Assembly: GCA_039794245.1 (NCBI GenBank)
Contig: JBDIVS010000021.1
Location: forward strand, 1 to 50,858
Reading direction: 5' to 3'
Length of the DNA: 50,858 nt
From: DAITQM01 sp039794245
Lineage (GTDB): Bacteria > Pseudomonadota > Gammaproteobacteria > Xanthomonadales > Wenzhouxiangellaceae
This document shows, piece after piece, positions 17,790 to 26,792 of the stretch; position 1 is the first letter of the stretch; every line of letters begins with the position of its first letter. The notes beneath the pieces were generated by a model, which saw nothing but the letters and a program-made list of their open reading frames with translations, had not been told where the DNA came from and searched no databases. Made by a program: the position numbers and the translations under genes.

Positions 17790-18679
17790 AACTCGCTCCC
17801 CAATCGTTCTTGCTGCCGCTGGATCGGCCCGCGAGGTGGGGTACCGACACCTTCTATCTGGCGTTCGCTTTCGCTCTTGCCGTGCACGCCCTGGTGATCG
17901 TGCAGTTGCGCTTCGTGCCACCGGAATTCGACGGCCCGCCGCTGGCCCCGCGGCTCGACGTGGTGCTGGTCGCCGACCGCCCGGGCCCGCCCCCCGAGCA
18001 TGCCGATTACCTGGCGCAGACCAATGCCACCGGCGGCGGCAACGCGCAGGTCATGGAATTGGCCGGCAGCCGGCAGCCGCCGCTGGAAAGCGGGCCCGAC
18101 GACCACCAGGATCCGGTGCAGCGCGACCCCGGCGCGCCGCACCGGGCGCGCCCGGCGGAGCGGGTGACGGCGCTGGCCGCGGTGGACACCCAGGTCGCCT
18201 TCGGGGCACCGGAGGCGCCGGTCGTCGAACCCCTGCCGGCGGCCCGCGAACTGATCCGCGAATCCCTGCGCGCCGCGCGCCAGCAGCCGCTGGCCAGTCA
18301 CCAGGGCCTCACCCGGATCAGCGGCGAGCGCCGCAAGTTCATCAACGCCAATACCCGCGACTGGCGTTACGCCGCCTACATGCAGGCCTGGGTCAGCAAG
18401 GTCGAGCGCATCGGCAATATGAATTACCCGGAAGAGGCAAGGCGCCGCAAGCTGAACGGTTCTTTGGTGCTGTCGGTCACGGTGCGCCGCGACGGCAGCG
18501 TCGAATCGGTCGCGGTGATGCGCTCTTCCGGCTGGCTGCTGCTCGATCAGGCGGCGGTCGGCATCGTCCGCCTGGCGGCGCCGTTCGCGCCGTTTACCGA
18601 GGATATTGCGGCCGAAACCGATGTCTTGAATATTACCCGGACCTGGGAATTTTCGGTCACGGGGCTGCAATCCGGCTGA
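17786..18679 (+). CDS. tonB: TonB energy-transducing protein
   Basis: A 297-residue inner-membrane-anchored TonB. One hydrophobic segment (about 17-40) is followed by a Pro/Ala/Arg-rich periplasmic spacer and a C-terminal TonB domain with YPEEARRRKLNGSLVLSVTVRRDG-type motif (here shortened in quoting to NYPEEARRRKLNGSLVL) near residue 215. It passes proton-motive force to outer-membrane receptors. The ATG at 17786 overlaps the gshB stop as ATGA and is preferred over an in-frame TTG 9 nt upstream. Its place between gshB and algH equals that of tonB1 in Pseudomonas. No exbB, exbD or receptor gene is close. Confidence 0.88.
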   Translation: MKLAPQSFLLPLDRPARWGTDTFYLAFAFALAVHALVIVQLRFVPPEFDGPPLAPRLDVVLVADRPGPPPEHADYLAQTNATGGGNAQVMELAGSRQPPLESGPDDHQDPVQRDPGAPHRARPAERVTALAAVDTQVAFGAPEAPVVEPLPAARELIRESLRAARQQPLASHQGLTRISGERRKFINANTRDWRYAAYMQAWVSKVERIGNMNYPEEARRRKLNGSLVLSVTVRRDGSVESVAVMRSSGWLLLDQAAVGIVRLAAPFAPFTEDIAAETDVLNITRTWEFSVTGLQSG

Positions 18680-18849
18680 TGGCCTGCCGGAGGTCCAGAT
18701 CGCCCCCATCCCGGGGCGAGCGGGCTGCGCAAAGTGCGGCACAGGCCATAACTGAGCTTCGCCCTGTCAAGGGTTGGCGCGAGCCGCACGCCAACTCCGA
18801 GGATTCGACAGGCGAACATGCTGTTATTGTGTACCCAGGTGGCAAGCCC

Positions 18850-19446
18850 ATGAATCAACCCAAATCACCGCTCCCCACCGGCACGACGGCCGGGGAATAC
18901 GTTGACCGCCAGTTGCTGATCGCGATGCCCGGTCTTGTCGATCCGAATTTTTCGCGCGGCGTGACGTTGATCTGCCAGCACAACGCCGACGGCGCGCTGG
19001 GGATCGTCGTCAACCGGCCGTCGAATTTCACGCTGCTCGATATCCTCGCCCAGCTCGGCATCGAGTGCCACGACGAGGCCTTGTCGGCCATACCGGTTCT
19101 CGAAGGCGGGCCGGTGCACCGCGAACGGGGCTTCGTGCTGCACGAGGCCGAGGGCGAATGGGAGAGCAGTGTCACCCTCGGCGAGCACCTGCAACTGACC
19201 ACCTCGCGGGATATTCTCGAGGCGATCGCCGCCGGCCGCGGGCCGCGGCGTTTCCTGCTCGCCCTCGGCTATGCCGGCTGGGCCCCGGGACAGCTCGAGG
19301 ACGAGATGCTCGACAATGCCTGGCTGCACACCACGCCGAGTCTCGACGTGCTGTTCGACCTGCCGCTCGACCAGCGCTGGCAGCGTGCCGTCAGCCATCT
19401 CGGCATCCACCCGGACAACCTGAGCTCACAGGCCGGCCATGCCTGA
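18850..19446 (+). CDS. algH: UPF0301/AlgH (YqgE) family protein
   Basis: A 198-residue member of the YqgE/AlgH family, a conserved single-domain protein of unclear biochemical role, first linked to alginate regulation in Pseudomonas. Visible family pieces are the N-terminal RQLLIAMPGL and DPNFSRGVTLICQHN, the GIVVNRP turn, and the VLEGGPVHRERGFVLH stretch. The ATG at 18850 is chosen because the family begins just before this motif; the frame is open far upstream without any similarity. The stop overlaps the ruvX start by 8 nt. A 170-nt gap separates it from tonB. Confidence 0.93.
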   Translation: MNQPKSPLPTGTTAGEYVDRQLLIAMPGLVDPNFSRGVTLICQHNADGALGIVVNRPSNFTLLDILAQLGIECHDEALSAIPVLEGGPVHRERGFVLHEAEGEWESSVTLGEHLQLTTSRDILEAIAAGRGPRRFLLALGYAGWAPGQLEDEMLDNAWLHTTPSLDVLFDLPLDQRWQRAVSHLGIHPDNLSSQAGHA

Positions 19447-19903
19447 TACCGCCGGTGCGGTGGTGCTCGGCCTCGATTTCGGCACCCGGAAAATCGGCGT
19501 CGCGCTCGTCCACGAGCGGCTTGGTGCGGCGCGGCCGCTGGCCGTCGTTCAGGCGGCTGACCGCGATGCGCTGTGGCGCGAACTCGATGCCCTGATCGCC
19601 ACCTGGCGCCCGACGCGCCTGGTGGTCGGCCTGCCGCTTTCCGCCGCCGGCGGCGAGACGCCGATGGCGCGTGCAACGCGGCGTTTTGCCGCGGCGCTCC
19701 AGGCGCGTTATCCGCTGGCGGTCGAGCTGCACGACGAACGGTTGTCAACGCGCGAGGCCGCCGGTGTATTGGCCGCGGCGCGCCGTGCCGGTTTGCGGAC
19801 CCGGGCAGCGGCCCGCCGGCGCGATGCGGCGGCGGCGGCGGCGATCCTCGACTCGTGGCAGCATGAGGCCGCGCGCCGCGCCGTGGTCCGGGAAAATCCA
19901 TGA
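19439..19903 (+). CDS. ruvX: Putative pre-16S rRNA nuclease / Holliday junction resolvase RuvX (YqgF)
   Basis: A 154-residue RNase H-like fold protein that finishes the 5' end of 16S rRNA. The N-terminal LGLDFGTRKIGVAL carries the first catalytic Asp; LVVGLPL and the DERLSTREA stretch carry the Glu of the second acidic cluster; the C-terminal RRRDAAAAAAIL provides the last Asp. The family normally has about 140-155 residues. Start and stop overlap both neighbours (algH by 8 nt, pyrB by the ATGA junction), so the run is translationally coupled. The pyrR gene often found between ruvX and pyrB is absent. Confidence 0.95.
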   Translation: MPDTAGAVVLGLDFGTRKIGVALVHERLGAARPLAVVQAADRDALWRELDALIATWRPTRLVVGLPLSAAGGETPMARATRRFAAALQARYPLAVELHDERLSTREAAGVLAAARRAGLRTRAAARRRDAAAAAAILDSWQHEAARRAVVRENP

Positions 19904-20814
19904 CTTCATCGTTTCCGCCCCACCTGCTCGATATCGCCTCGCTGTCACAGCCTGAGGTCGAGCGTTTGTTCGCCGCCGCCGCGGCGCCGCCACCGGCCGG
20001 GCCGCTGCGCGGCGCGACGCTCGCCAACCTGTTTTACGAGTCCAGCACAAGGACCCGGGTGTCGTTCGAACTCGCCGCCCGCCGGCTCGGTGCCGAAGTG
20101 GTCAATATCAATGCTTCGGCGTCCTCGGCGACCAAGGGCGAAGCCCTGCCCGACACGATGCTGACGCTGGCGGCGATGGGTCTCGATTTTTTGGTCGTCC
20201 GCCACCCGCTGGTCGGTTCCGTCGCGCAGCTCGCCGCCAAGGCGCCGCCCGGACTGCACTTGATCAACGCCGGTGACGGGGCGCATGCCCATCCCAGCCA
20301 GGCGCTGATCGATGCCTGGACCTTGTACCGCCGGCGGGGTTCGCTCGACGGCCTGGTCCTGACCATCGCCGGCGATATCCGCCACTCGCGCGTCGCCCGC
20401 TCGAACGTTGTCTTGTTCACGATGCTCGGGGCGCGCGAAATCCGCCTCGCGGCCCCGCTCGAGTTGCTGCCCGAGCCGTTGCCCACCGGCCCGGTTCGGG
20501 TGTTCAACGATTTCGACGCCGCCCTCGCAGGCGCCGACGCGGTGATGATGCTCCGCCTGCAAAAAGAACGGATGAGCGGCGTCAAACTGCCGGCGGCGGA
20601 GGAGTATCATGCCGCCTGGGGCCTGACCGCCGAGCGCCTGGCGCGGGCCGGGGCGCAGTGTTTCGTGCTGCATCCCGGGCCGATCAACCGCGGCATCGAA
20701 ATCGCGCCGGAGGTCGCCGACGGCGAGCAGTCACTGATCCTCGAACAGGTCGCCAACGGCATCAGGATGCGCATGGCCATTTTGGTGACCTTGTACGAGC
20801 GGCAGGCTACCTGA
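19900..20814 (+). CDS. pyrB: Aspartate carbamoyltransferase catalytic chain
   Basis: Catalyses carbamoyl phosphate plus aspartate to carbamoyl aspartate, the committed step of pyrimidine synthesis. The 304-residue protein shows the carbamoyl-phosphate motif FYESSTRTRVSFELAA near 45, HPSQALIDAWTL near 130, and LHPGPINRGIEI near 255. Length and motifs fit the catalytic chain. In Pseudomonas the enzyme works with an inactive dihydroorotase-like PyrC' encoded directly downstream; here thiS follows by a TGATG overlap and no pyrC-like gene is present. Whether this chain is active alone cannot be told from the sequence. Confidence 0.96.
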   Translation: MTSSFPPHLLDIASLSQPEVERLFAAAAAPPPAGPLRGATLANLFYESSTRTRVSFELAARRLGAEVVNINASASSATKGEALPDTMLTLAAMGLDFLVVRHPLVGSVAQLAAKAPPGLHLINAGDGAHAHPSQALIDAWTLYRRRGSLDGLVLTIAGDIRHSRVARSNVVLFTMLGAREIRLAAPLELLPEPLPTGPVRVFNDFDAALAGADAVMMLRLQKERMSGVKLPAAEEYHAAWGLTAERLARAGAQCFVLHPGPINRGIEIAPEVADGEQSLILEQVANGIRMRMAILVTLYERQAT

Positions 20815-21026
20815 TGGCCAGGTCCGTCACGATCACGCTCAACGGCCGCCGCCAGGAACTGCCGGATGGCCTCACCGTGCGCGCCCTGCTCGAGCGCCTG
20901 GCCCTCACCGGCCGGCGCACGGCGGTCGAAATCAACGGCGAGATCGTGCCGCGCAGCATGCACGAGACGCGCCCGCTGGCGGCGGGCGACCGGATCGAAA
21001 TCGTCCACGCCATCGGCGGCGGGTAA
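20814..21026 (+). CDS. thiS: Sulfur carrier protein ThiS
   Basis: A 70-residue ubiquitin-like protein ending in Gly-Gly-Gly (AIGGG), the tail that is adenylated and thiocarboxylated to give sulfur to the thiazole ring of thiamine. The ITLNGRRQELPDGLTVRALL strand pattern and the RPLAAGDRIEIVHAIGGG end are typical. Its ATG overlaps the pyrB stop (TGATG), and thiG follows after 35 nt. No thiF, thiE or thiO gene is next to it. Confidence 0.95.
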   Translation: MARSVTITLNGRRQELPDGLTVRALLERLALTGRRTAVEINGEIVPRSMHETRPLAAGDRIEIVHAIGGG

Positions 21027-21061
21027 CTCGACAAACGAACATTTTCTGGTATAGATCGCCC

Positions 21062-21898
21062 ATGACTTTTCCGATGCGTGAATCACCGTCGGCGGCCGAT
21101 GAAGCTGCCGCGCCGGCCGGCGACGATCCGCTGCTGATCGCCGGGCGCCGTTACCGTTCCCGGTTGTTGACCGGCACCGGCAAGTACCGCGATCTTGCCG
21201 AGACCCGCGCCGCGACGCTGGCCGCCGGTGCCGAGATCGTCACCGTCGCAATCCGGCGCAGCAACATCGGCCAAAATCCCGGCGAACCGAACCTGCTCGA
21301 CGTCCTGCCGCCGGACCAATTTACGATCCTGCCCAACACTGCCGGCTGCTACACGGCGGCCGACGCGGTGCGCACCTGCCGCCTGGCGCGCGAACTGCTC
21401 GGCGGTCAGAATCTCGTCAAGCTCGAGGTGCTCGGCGATGCCAAAACCCTGTTCCCGGACCTGCCGGCGACGCTGCAAGCCGCCGAGACGCTGGTCGCCG
21501 AGGATTTCGAGGTAATGGTCTATACCAGCGACGACCCGGTGATGGCCCGCCGTTTCGCCGAACTCGGCTGTGTCGCGGTGATGCCGCTGGCGGCGCCGAT
21601 CGGCTCCGGTCTCGGCATCCAGAACCGCTACAACATCATGACCATCGTCGAGGAAGCGAGGGTGCCGATCCTGGTCGATGCCGGGGTCGGTACCGCGTCG
21701 GATGCGGCGATCGCGATGGAACTCGGCTGCGACGGCGTGTTGATGAACACGGCGATCGCCGAAGCGCGCGATCCGCTGCTGATGGCGCACGCCATGCGCC
21801 TTGCGGTCGAGGCCGGACGCGCCGCCTGGCGCGCCGGCCGGATGCCGCGCCGGCGTTTCGCCAGCGCCTCGTCGCCGGCCGACGGGTTGGTGGTGTGA
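21062..21898 (+). CDS. thiG: Thiazole synthase ThiG
   Basis: A TIM-barrel enzyme that joins DXP, dehydroglycine and ThiS-thiocarboxylate into the thiazole phosphate of thiamine. The 278-residue protein has RLLTGTGKYRD, the VAIRRSN segment, the Schiff-base lysine in LVKLEVLGD, and the phosphate site VDAGVGTASDAAIAMELGC. The first 20 residues (acidic and Ala-rich) extend beyond the common start, so the ATG at 21074 is an alternative. The end overlaps trmB by a GTGA junction. Confidence 0.95.
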   Translation: MTFPMRESPSAADEAAAPAGDDPLLIAGRRYRSRLLTGTGKYRDLAETRAATLAAGAEIVTVAIRRSNIGQNPGEPNLLDVLPPDQFTILPNTAGCYTAADAVRTCRLARELLGGQNLVKLEVLGDAKTLFPDLPATLQAAETLVAEDFEVMVYTSDDPVMARRFAELGCVAVMPLAAPIGSGLGIQNRYNIMTIVEEARVPILVDAGVGTASDAAIAMELGCDGVLMNTAIAEARDPLLMAHAMRLAVEAGRAAWRAGRMPRRRFASASSPADGLVV

Positions 21899-22593
21899 GT
21901 TCCCCACAAGCACGGCCGATCCGCTCTTATGTCCGGCGCGAGGGCCGGATGACCCCGGCCCAGGCGCGGGCCCTCGAGACGCTGGCCGGCAAGTACCGCG
22001 TGCCGGACGAACCTTGCGTGTTGAACGCCGAAACCTTGTTCGGCCAGGCGCGGCCGGTGATCCTCGAAATCGGTTTCGGTAACGGCGAAACGCTGGCCCA
22101 AATGGCGTCCGCGGCGCCCGGCACTGGTTTCATCGGCGCCGAGGTCCACCGCCCCGGGATCGGCCATTTATACCGCCTGCTGGAGCGCGAGGGGATCGCC
22201 AATGTGAGGGTCCATGAAGGCGATGCGGTCGAGTTGTTGCAGCGCAGAATCGCCCCCGGATCGCTCGCCGGGGTGCGAATTTATTTTCCCGATCCGTGGC
22301 CGAAAAAACGGCACCACAAACGGCGCCTGATGCAGCCTGAATTCGTCTCCCTGGTTGCCGACCGCCTGCAGGCCGGCGGCCTGCTGCATTTCGCGACCGA
22401 TTGGGAAGATTACGCCACCAGCGCCGCCTTGGCCGTGGCGGCGGTCCCGCAGCTTGAGCCGGCCGCGGGCGATATGCCGCGCGTGCCACGCCCGAAGTGG
22501 CGGCCGGCGAGCCGTTTCGAGCGCCGCGGCCGCGATCTCGGCCATCCGGTCATCGATCTGATCTGGCGGCGGGTCATGACAGATCCGAGTTGA
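21895..22593 (+). CDS. trmB: tRNA (guanine-N7)-methyltransferase TrmB
   Basis: SAM-dependent methyltransferase that makes m7G46 in tRNA. The 232-residue product contains the SAM motif EIGFGNGETLAQMA near 60, the GAEVHRPGIGHLY motif, and the catalytic and tRNA-binding YFPDPWPKKRHHKRRL stretch near 130 that defines the family. The GTG start at 21895 overlaps the thiG stop (GTGA). Its stop codon directly abuts the ATG of the SLC13 permease. Confidence 0.95.
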   Translation: MSSPQARPIRSYVRREGRMTPAQARALETLAGKYRVPDEPCVLNAETLFGQARPVILEIGFGNGETLAQMASAAPGTGFIGAEVHRPGIGHLYRLLEREGIANVRVHEGDAVELLQRRIAPGSLAGVRIYFPDPWPKKRHHKRRLMQPEFVSLVADRLQAGGLLHFATDWEDYATSAALAVAAVPQLEPAAGDMPRVPRPKWRPASRFERRGRDLGHPVIDLIWRRVMTDPS

Positions 22594-24450
22594 ATGGAAG
22601 GCAGTCTGCAACTGAGCAGCGACATGCTGCTGGTGCTGGCCATCGTCGTGCTGGCCGCGGTGCTGTTCATCACCGAATGGATCCGCGTCGATGTGACGGC
22701 GCTCGCCGTGCTCGTCCTGCTCGGCCTGACCGGGCTGTTGCCGGGCGAGCAGCTTTTTTCGGGTTTCGCCTCGAACGCGGTGATCGCGGTGATCGCCGTG
22801 ATGATCCTTGGCACCGGGCTGGACCGCACCGGGGTCATGACCCAGGTCGCGGCCTGGACCATCCGTCTTGGGCAAAAGTCGGAATGGCGTTTGCAGTCGA
22901 TGGTCACCGCCGCCGCGGGCCTGGCCTCGGCGTTCATGCAGAACGTCGGCGCCGCGGCGCTGTTCGTACCGGTCGTGACAAGGATCGCGGCGCGCACCGG
23001 CATCATGGCCTCGCGCCTTTTGATACCGATGGGTTTTTGCACCATCCTTGGCGGCACGATGACGCTGATCGGTTCATCGCCACTGATCCTGCTCAACGAC
23101 CAGATCGCCCAGTCGAACCGCTCCCTGCCGCCGGGTGCGGCGGTACTCAAGCCGTTCGAACTGTTCGACGTGACACCGATCGGCGTTGCGCTGTTGACCA
23201 CCGGGATTTTGTATTTTTTGCTCTTGGGGCGCTGGTTGCTGCCCCGCGAGACGGCGCCGAGCGGTGCGGCGCGTACCCGCACCCAGCACTATTTCGCCGA
23301 GATTTACGGTATCACCGGCGAGTTGTTCGAACTGATCGTGACCGTGGACAGCCCACTGGTCGGCATGCGCATCGAAGAAGCCGAACGGCGGGGCGGGGCG
23401 CCGTACATCCTGGCCATCCGCAATACCGGCGAACCACGGCTGGCGCCGCCGGCCGACGAGATGATCTGGGTCGGCACCATCCTCGGCGTCATGGGCTCCA
23501 GGGAAAAAGTGACGCGCTTTGCGATCGACAATCGCCTGCGCCTGCAGCCTAGGCTCAGAACCTTCGGCCACCTGTTCAACCCGGCGCTCGCCGGGGTTTC
23601 GGAAGTGGTGATCCCGCCCGGCTCGCGGCTGATCGGCCAGACCGTCGCCGAGGCCCGGCTGCGCTCGCGCTACGGCATCAGTGTGCTGGCCGTCAACCGC
23701 CGCGGCGAGATCAAGGGCGGGCCGATCCGCGAACAGACCCTGCAGGCCGGCGATTGCCTGGTCAGCCATTCGAGCTGGAAGGATCTGGCGGTTCTCGACC
23801 GCGAGCACGATTTCGTCGTCGCCACCGATCTGCCCAAGGAAGAGGCCCGGCCGCAGAAAGTCTGGCACGCGCTGGCGATCTTCCTGCTGACCCTCAGCCT
23901 GAGCCTGGGGAGCGACCTGCGCCTGGCGGTGGTGCTGTTGGCCGGGGCGCTGGCGATGATCCTTGGCGGCGTGCTCAGCATCGACGAAGCCTACCAGGCG
24001 GTGAGCTGGAAAACGGTGTTCCTGATGGCCGGATTGATCCCGCTCGGCGGGGCGATGGAGACCACCGGCGCCGCCGCCTGGGTGGCGCAGGGCCTGGTCG
24101 GCCTGTTCGCCGGGGCGCCGGACCTGACGATGCAGGTCGTCGTCGCCGTGCTCGCCACCGTTTTTACGCTGCTCGTCTCCAATGTCGGAGCGGCGGTGCT
24201 GCTGGTGCCGCTGGCGATCAACATCGCGCTGGCCAGCGGGGCCAACCCGGCGGCCTACGCCTTGCTCGCCAGCATCGGTGTCTCGAACGGCTTCGTGCTG
24301 TCCAGCCATCCAGTCAACGCCCTGATCACCGGCCCGGGAAACTACCGGGTCGCCGACTTCATGCGCAGCGGCGCCGGGCTCAGTGTGCTGTATATGGCGG
24401 TCCTGTTACTGATGGTCAATTGGCTGTACCCGGCGCCGGCGGTTGGTTGA
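22594..24450 (+). CDS. SLC13/DASS-type permease with two TrkA-C domains
   Basis: A 618-residue membrane protein. The N-terminal half (about 1-225) and C-terminal half (about 420-615) have the ArsB/NhaD/DASS-type helices, with paired motifs such as MILGTGLDRTGVM and the later mirror LIPLGGAMETTGA. The middle (about 230-400) holds two soluble TrkA-C (RCK_C) domains, seen in DSPLVGMRIEEAERRGG and GSRLIGQTVAEARLRSRYG. Proteins of this layout are annotated as sodium-coupled sulfate or dicarboxylate carriers; the substrate is not settled. The RCK domains suggest a ligand-controlled gate. It starts right at the trmB stop, probably in the same message. Confidence 0.85.
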   Translation: MEGSLQLSSDMLLVLAIVVLAAVLFITEWIRVDVTALAVLVLLGLTGLLPGEQLFSGFASNAVIAVIAVMILGTGLDRTGVMTQVAAWTIRLGQKSEWRLQSMVTAAAGLASAFMQNVGAAALFVPVVTRIAARTGIMASRLLIPMGFCTILGGTMTLIGSSPLILLNDQIAQSNRSLPPGAAVLKPFELFDVTPIGVALLTTGILYFLLLGRWLLPRETAPSGAARTRTQHYFAEIYGITGELFELIVTVDSPLVGMRIEEAERRGGAPYILAIRNTGEPRLAPPADEMIWVGTILGVMGSREKVTRFAIDNRLRLQPRLRTFGHLFNPALAGVSEVVIPPGSRLIGQTVAEARLRSRYGISVLAVNRRGEIKGGPIREQTLQAGDCLVSHSSWKDLAVLDREHDFVVATDLPKEEARPQKVWHALAIFLLTLSLSLGSDLRLAVVLLAGALAMILGGVLSIDEAYQAVSWKTVFLMAGLIPLGGAMETTGAAAWVAQGLVGLFAGAPDLTMQVVVAVLATVFTLLVSNVGAAVLLVPLAINIALASGANPAAYALLASIGVSNGFVLSSHPVNALITGPGNYRVADFMRSGAGLSVLYMAVLLLMVNWLYPAPAVG

Positions 24451-24555
24451 CCTGGTTTCGGAACCCCTGCCACATGTACAATGTAGACCGCCGTCGGCAT
24501 TTCACCGGATCGTCTTTCCAGTGCGGGCGGATACCAAGGGAGATGAGGCAGCACC

Positions 24556-25290
24556 TTGACGCAGCCCGCCAAAATCATCGACTTGCAAAAACTCAGGCGC
24601 AGTTGCACGCATTGCACGCTGCACGAGCTGTGCCTGCCGGCGGGCATCGACCAGCACGACCTCGCCACCCTCGACCAGTTGATCGCCGAGCACCGCCGCT
24701 ATGACCGCGGCCAGTTTCTGTTTCTTCCCGGCCAGCCGTACAGCGCCTTGTACGTCGTCCGCTTCGGTTCTTTCAAATCGGTCATGTCCTTGCCCGAAGG
24801 CGGCGAACAGATCATCGGCTTTCACCTGACCGGCGAACTGCTCGGCCTCGATGCGCTGGGCCCCGGCCGCCACCAGTGCGCGGCGCAGGCGCTGGAGGCG
24901 AGCAGCATCTGCGAGATCCCCTACAGCGAGCTGGAACGGGTCGCGGCGCAGGTGCCGGGGCTGCACCGCCAACTGCTCAACATGGTCAGCCGCGAGATCA
25001 ACCAGGAACAGCAACACCTGACGCTGATCACCCGCAAGGCGGCCCGTGCCCGGCTGGCGAGTTTTCTGGTCAGCTATGCCAAACGCCTGGAAGACCGCAA
25101 CTTGCGCGCCGACGAGTTCACACTGAGCCTGTCGCGCTACGACCTGGCCAATTACCTCGGCCTGGCGGTCGAGACCGTCAGCCGGTTGTTCACCGTGTTT
25201 CGCGACGAGGGCCTGCTCAGCGTCGAGCGCCGCAGGATCGGCATCCTGCGTTCCGACCTGTTGCACCTCGAAGCCGCGCGCGAAGACTGA
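24556..25290 (+). CDS. fnr: FNR-type oxygen-sensing transcription regulator
   Basis: A 244-residue Crp/Fnr regulator. Cysteines 17, 20, 26 and 119 (the last in ICEIPY) match the four ligands of the oxygen-labile [4Fe-4S] cluster in E. coli FNR, including the Cx2Cx5C spacing. The helix-turn-helix near 190-220 carries ETVSRLF, with the Glu, Ser and Arg that read TTGAT half-sites. Start is TTG, preceded by GAGG with a 7-nt spacer; an ATG 13 nt upstream is out of frame. A TACAAT -10-like box at 24477-24482 is the best promoter hint. A matching box lies upstream of the HiPIP gene in this window. Confidence 0.93.
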   Translation: MTQPAKIIDLQKLRRSCTHCTLHELCLPAGIDQHDLATLDQLIAEHRRYDRGQFLFLPGQPYSALYVVRFGSFKSVMSLPEGGEQIIGFHLTGELLGLDALGPGRHQCAAQALEASSICEIPYSELERVAAQVPGLHRQLLNMVSREINQEQQHLTLITRKAARARLASFLVSYAKRLEDRNLRADEFTLSLSRYDLANYLGLAVETVSRLFTVFRDEGLLSVERRRIGILRSDLLHLEAARED

Positions 25291-25337
25291 CCCGGACGAC
25301 CGCTCCACCTCTACCGGCCTATTTCTACAGGCTCCAT

Positions 25338-26792
25338 ATGAAGCGCTGGCTGATCGTCGTCGAAAAACCCGAGGATTGGGAAGACGTCTGGCCCGGGGCG
25401 CGGGTCGTCACCGCCGCCGACTACCTGACCCGGCCGGACGCCTATCACGAGGCGCGGGTCATCAATCTTTGCCGCTCGTACCGCTACCAGAGCGTCGGCT
25501 ATTACGTCTCGCTGCAAGCCGAAGCCCGCAACCACCGGCCGCTGCCCGGTGTGATGACCATGCAGGATCTGAAATCCCGCAGCTCGCTGCGCCTTTTGGC
25601 CAGCGGTGAGGAGGAACTGATCCGCAAATCGCTGCGCGATCTGCAGTCCGACGATTTCACGCTGAGCATCTATTTCGGGCAGAACATGGCACAGCGCTAC
25701 CGGCGGTTGTCACGCGCCCTGTTCAATTTGTTTCCCGCGCCGCTGCTGCGCGCCCGGTTCCGCTGCCGCGAGGAGTGGGATATGGTCAGTCTGCGCCCGA
25801 TGCCGCTGGCCGATGTCGCGCCGGCGCACCGGCCGTTTCTGTTCGAGGCCGCGGCGCGCCATTTCGCCGGCCGGCGGCAAACAAGGGCCCATTCGGGGCG
25901 CTACGACCTCGCCTTGCTGGTCAACCCCGAGGAAAAAGCGCCACCGTCCGACGAGGGGGCGCTCAGGCGCTTCGTCCGTGCCGCCGAACGCGTCGGTTTC
26001 GCGGTCGAGAGGATCGGTCCTGAGGATTTCGGCCGGCTCGGCGAATTCGATGCGCTGTTCATCCGTGAGACGACGCTGGTCAACCACCACACCTACCGTT
26101 TCGCCCGTCGCGCCGCGCTGGAAGGCGCGGTGGTGATCGACGATCCAGATTCGATTCTGCGCTGCACCAACAAAGTTTTTCTCGCCGAACTGCTCAAGCG
26201 CCGCCGCATCCCGACGCCACAGACCTGCATACTGGTCAAGGGGCAAAAAACCGATATCGAGCGCGAGTTGGGCTTTCCCTGCGTTCTCAAGCAACCCGAC
26301 GGGGCATTTTCGCAGGCGGTGATCAGGGTTACCGACCCGGCGGAATTGAAAGCCGGGCTGGCGCGCTTTTTCAGCCATTCCGACCTGGTACTCGCCCAGG
26401 CTTACACCCCGACGGAATACGATTGGCGCATTGGTGTGCTTAACGGTCAGGCACTCTACGCCTGCCGTTATTACATGGCCCGCGGCCACTGGCAGATCAT
26501 CAACCGCGACGCCGCCGGCAATGTCCAGACCGGCGGCTTCGATACGCTGCCGCTCACGGCGGTGCCGGTCAATGTCCTCAACACCGCGGTGCGCGCCGCG
26601 CGCGCCGTCGGCGACGGGCTCTACGGCGTCGATCTGAAACAGTTCGGCGGGCGCTGCCAGGTGATCGAGGTCAACGACAACCCGAATATCGACAAAGGCG
26701 TCGAGGATCGGGTGCTCGGCGAAGAACTTTACCTGGCGATCATGGGTGAATTGATGCGCCGGGTCGAAGCCCGCAAGCAGGCCCGGGGTTGA
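25338..26792 (+). CDS. RLAN-RimK-like ATP-grasp ligase
   Basis: A 484-residue protein. Residues 1 to about 165 are the RimK-like ATP-grasp N-terminal (RLAN) domain, with INLCRSYRYQSVGYYVSLQAEA typical of its start (quoted in part: CRSYRYQSVGYYVSL). Residues about 285-480 are an ATP-grasp with IDDPDSILRCTNKVFLAELL, the Lys-rich FPCVLKQPDGAFSQAV and the metal site QVIEVNDNPNIDKG. Such enzymes form amide bonds between a carboxylate (via acyl phosphate) and an amine. ATG at 25338 starts the protein; the frame is open upstream through fnr but without similarity. The end overlaps the next gene (TTGA), so it is the first gene of a three-gene cassette. Confidence 0.85.
   Translation: MKRWLIVVEKPEDWEDVWPGARVVTAADYLTRPDAYHEARVINLCRSYRYQSVGYYVSLQAEARNHRPLPGVMTMQDLKSRSSLRLLASGEEELIRKSLRDLQSDDFTLSIYFGQNMAQRYRRLSRALFNLFPAPLLRARFRCREEWDMVSLRPMPLADVAPAHRPFLFEAAARHFAGRRQTRAHSGRYDLALLVNPEEKAPPSDEGALRRFVRAAERVGFAVERIGPEDFGRLGEFDALFIRETTLVNHHTYRFARRAALEGAVVIDDPDSILRCTNKVFLAELLKRRRIPTPQTCILVKGQKTDIERELGFPCVLKQPDGAFSQAVIRVTDPAELKAGLARFFSHSDLVLAQAYTPTEYDWRIGVLNGQALYACRYYMARGHWQIINRDAAGNVQTGGFDTLPLTAVPVNVLNTAVRAARAVGDGLYGVDLKQFGGRCQVIEVNDNPNIDKGVEDRVLGEELYLAIMGELMRRVEARKQARG

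Noticed and set aside
17743..18849. Long open frame continuing upstream of algH
   Set aside because: Arg/Gly-rich shadow of tonB; the AlgH family begins at the ATG at 18850.
24876..25337. Open frame upstream of the RLAN/ATP-grasp gene
   Set aside because: Shadow of fnr; the RLAN domain begins at the ATG at 25338.
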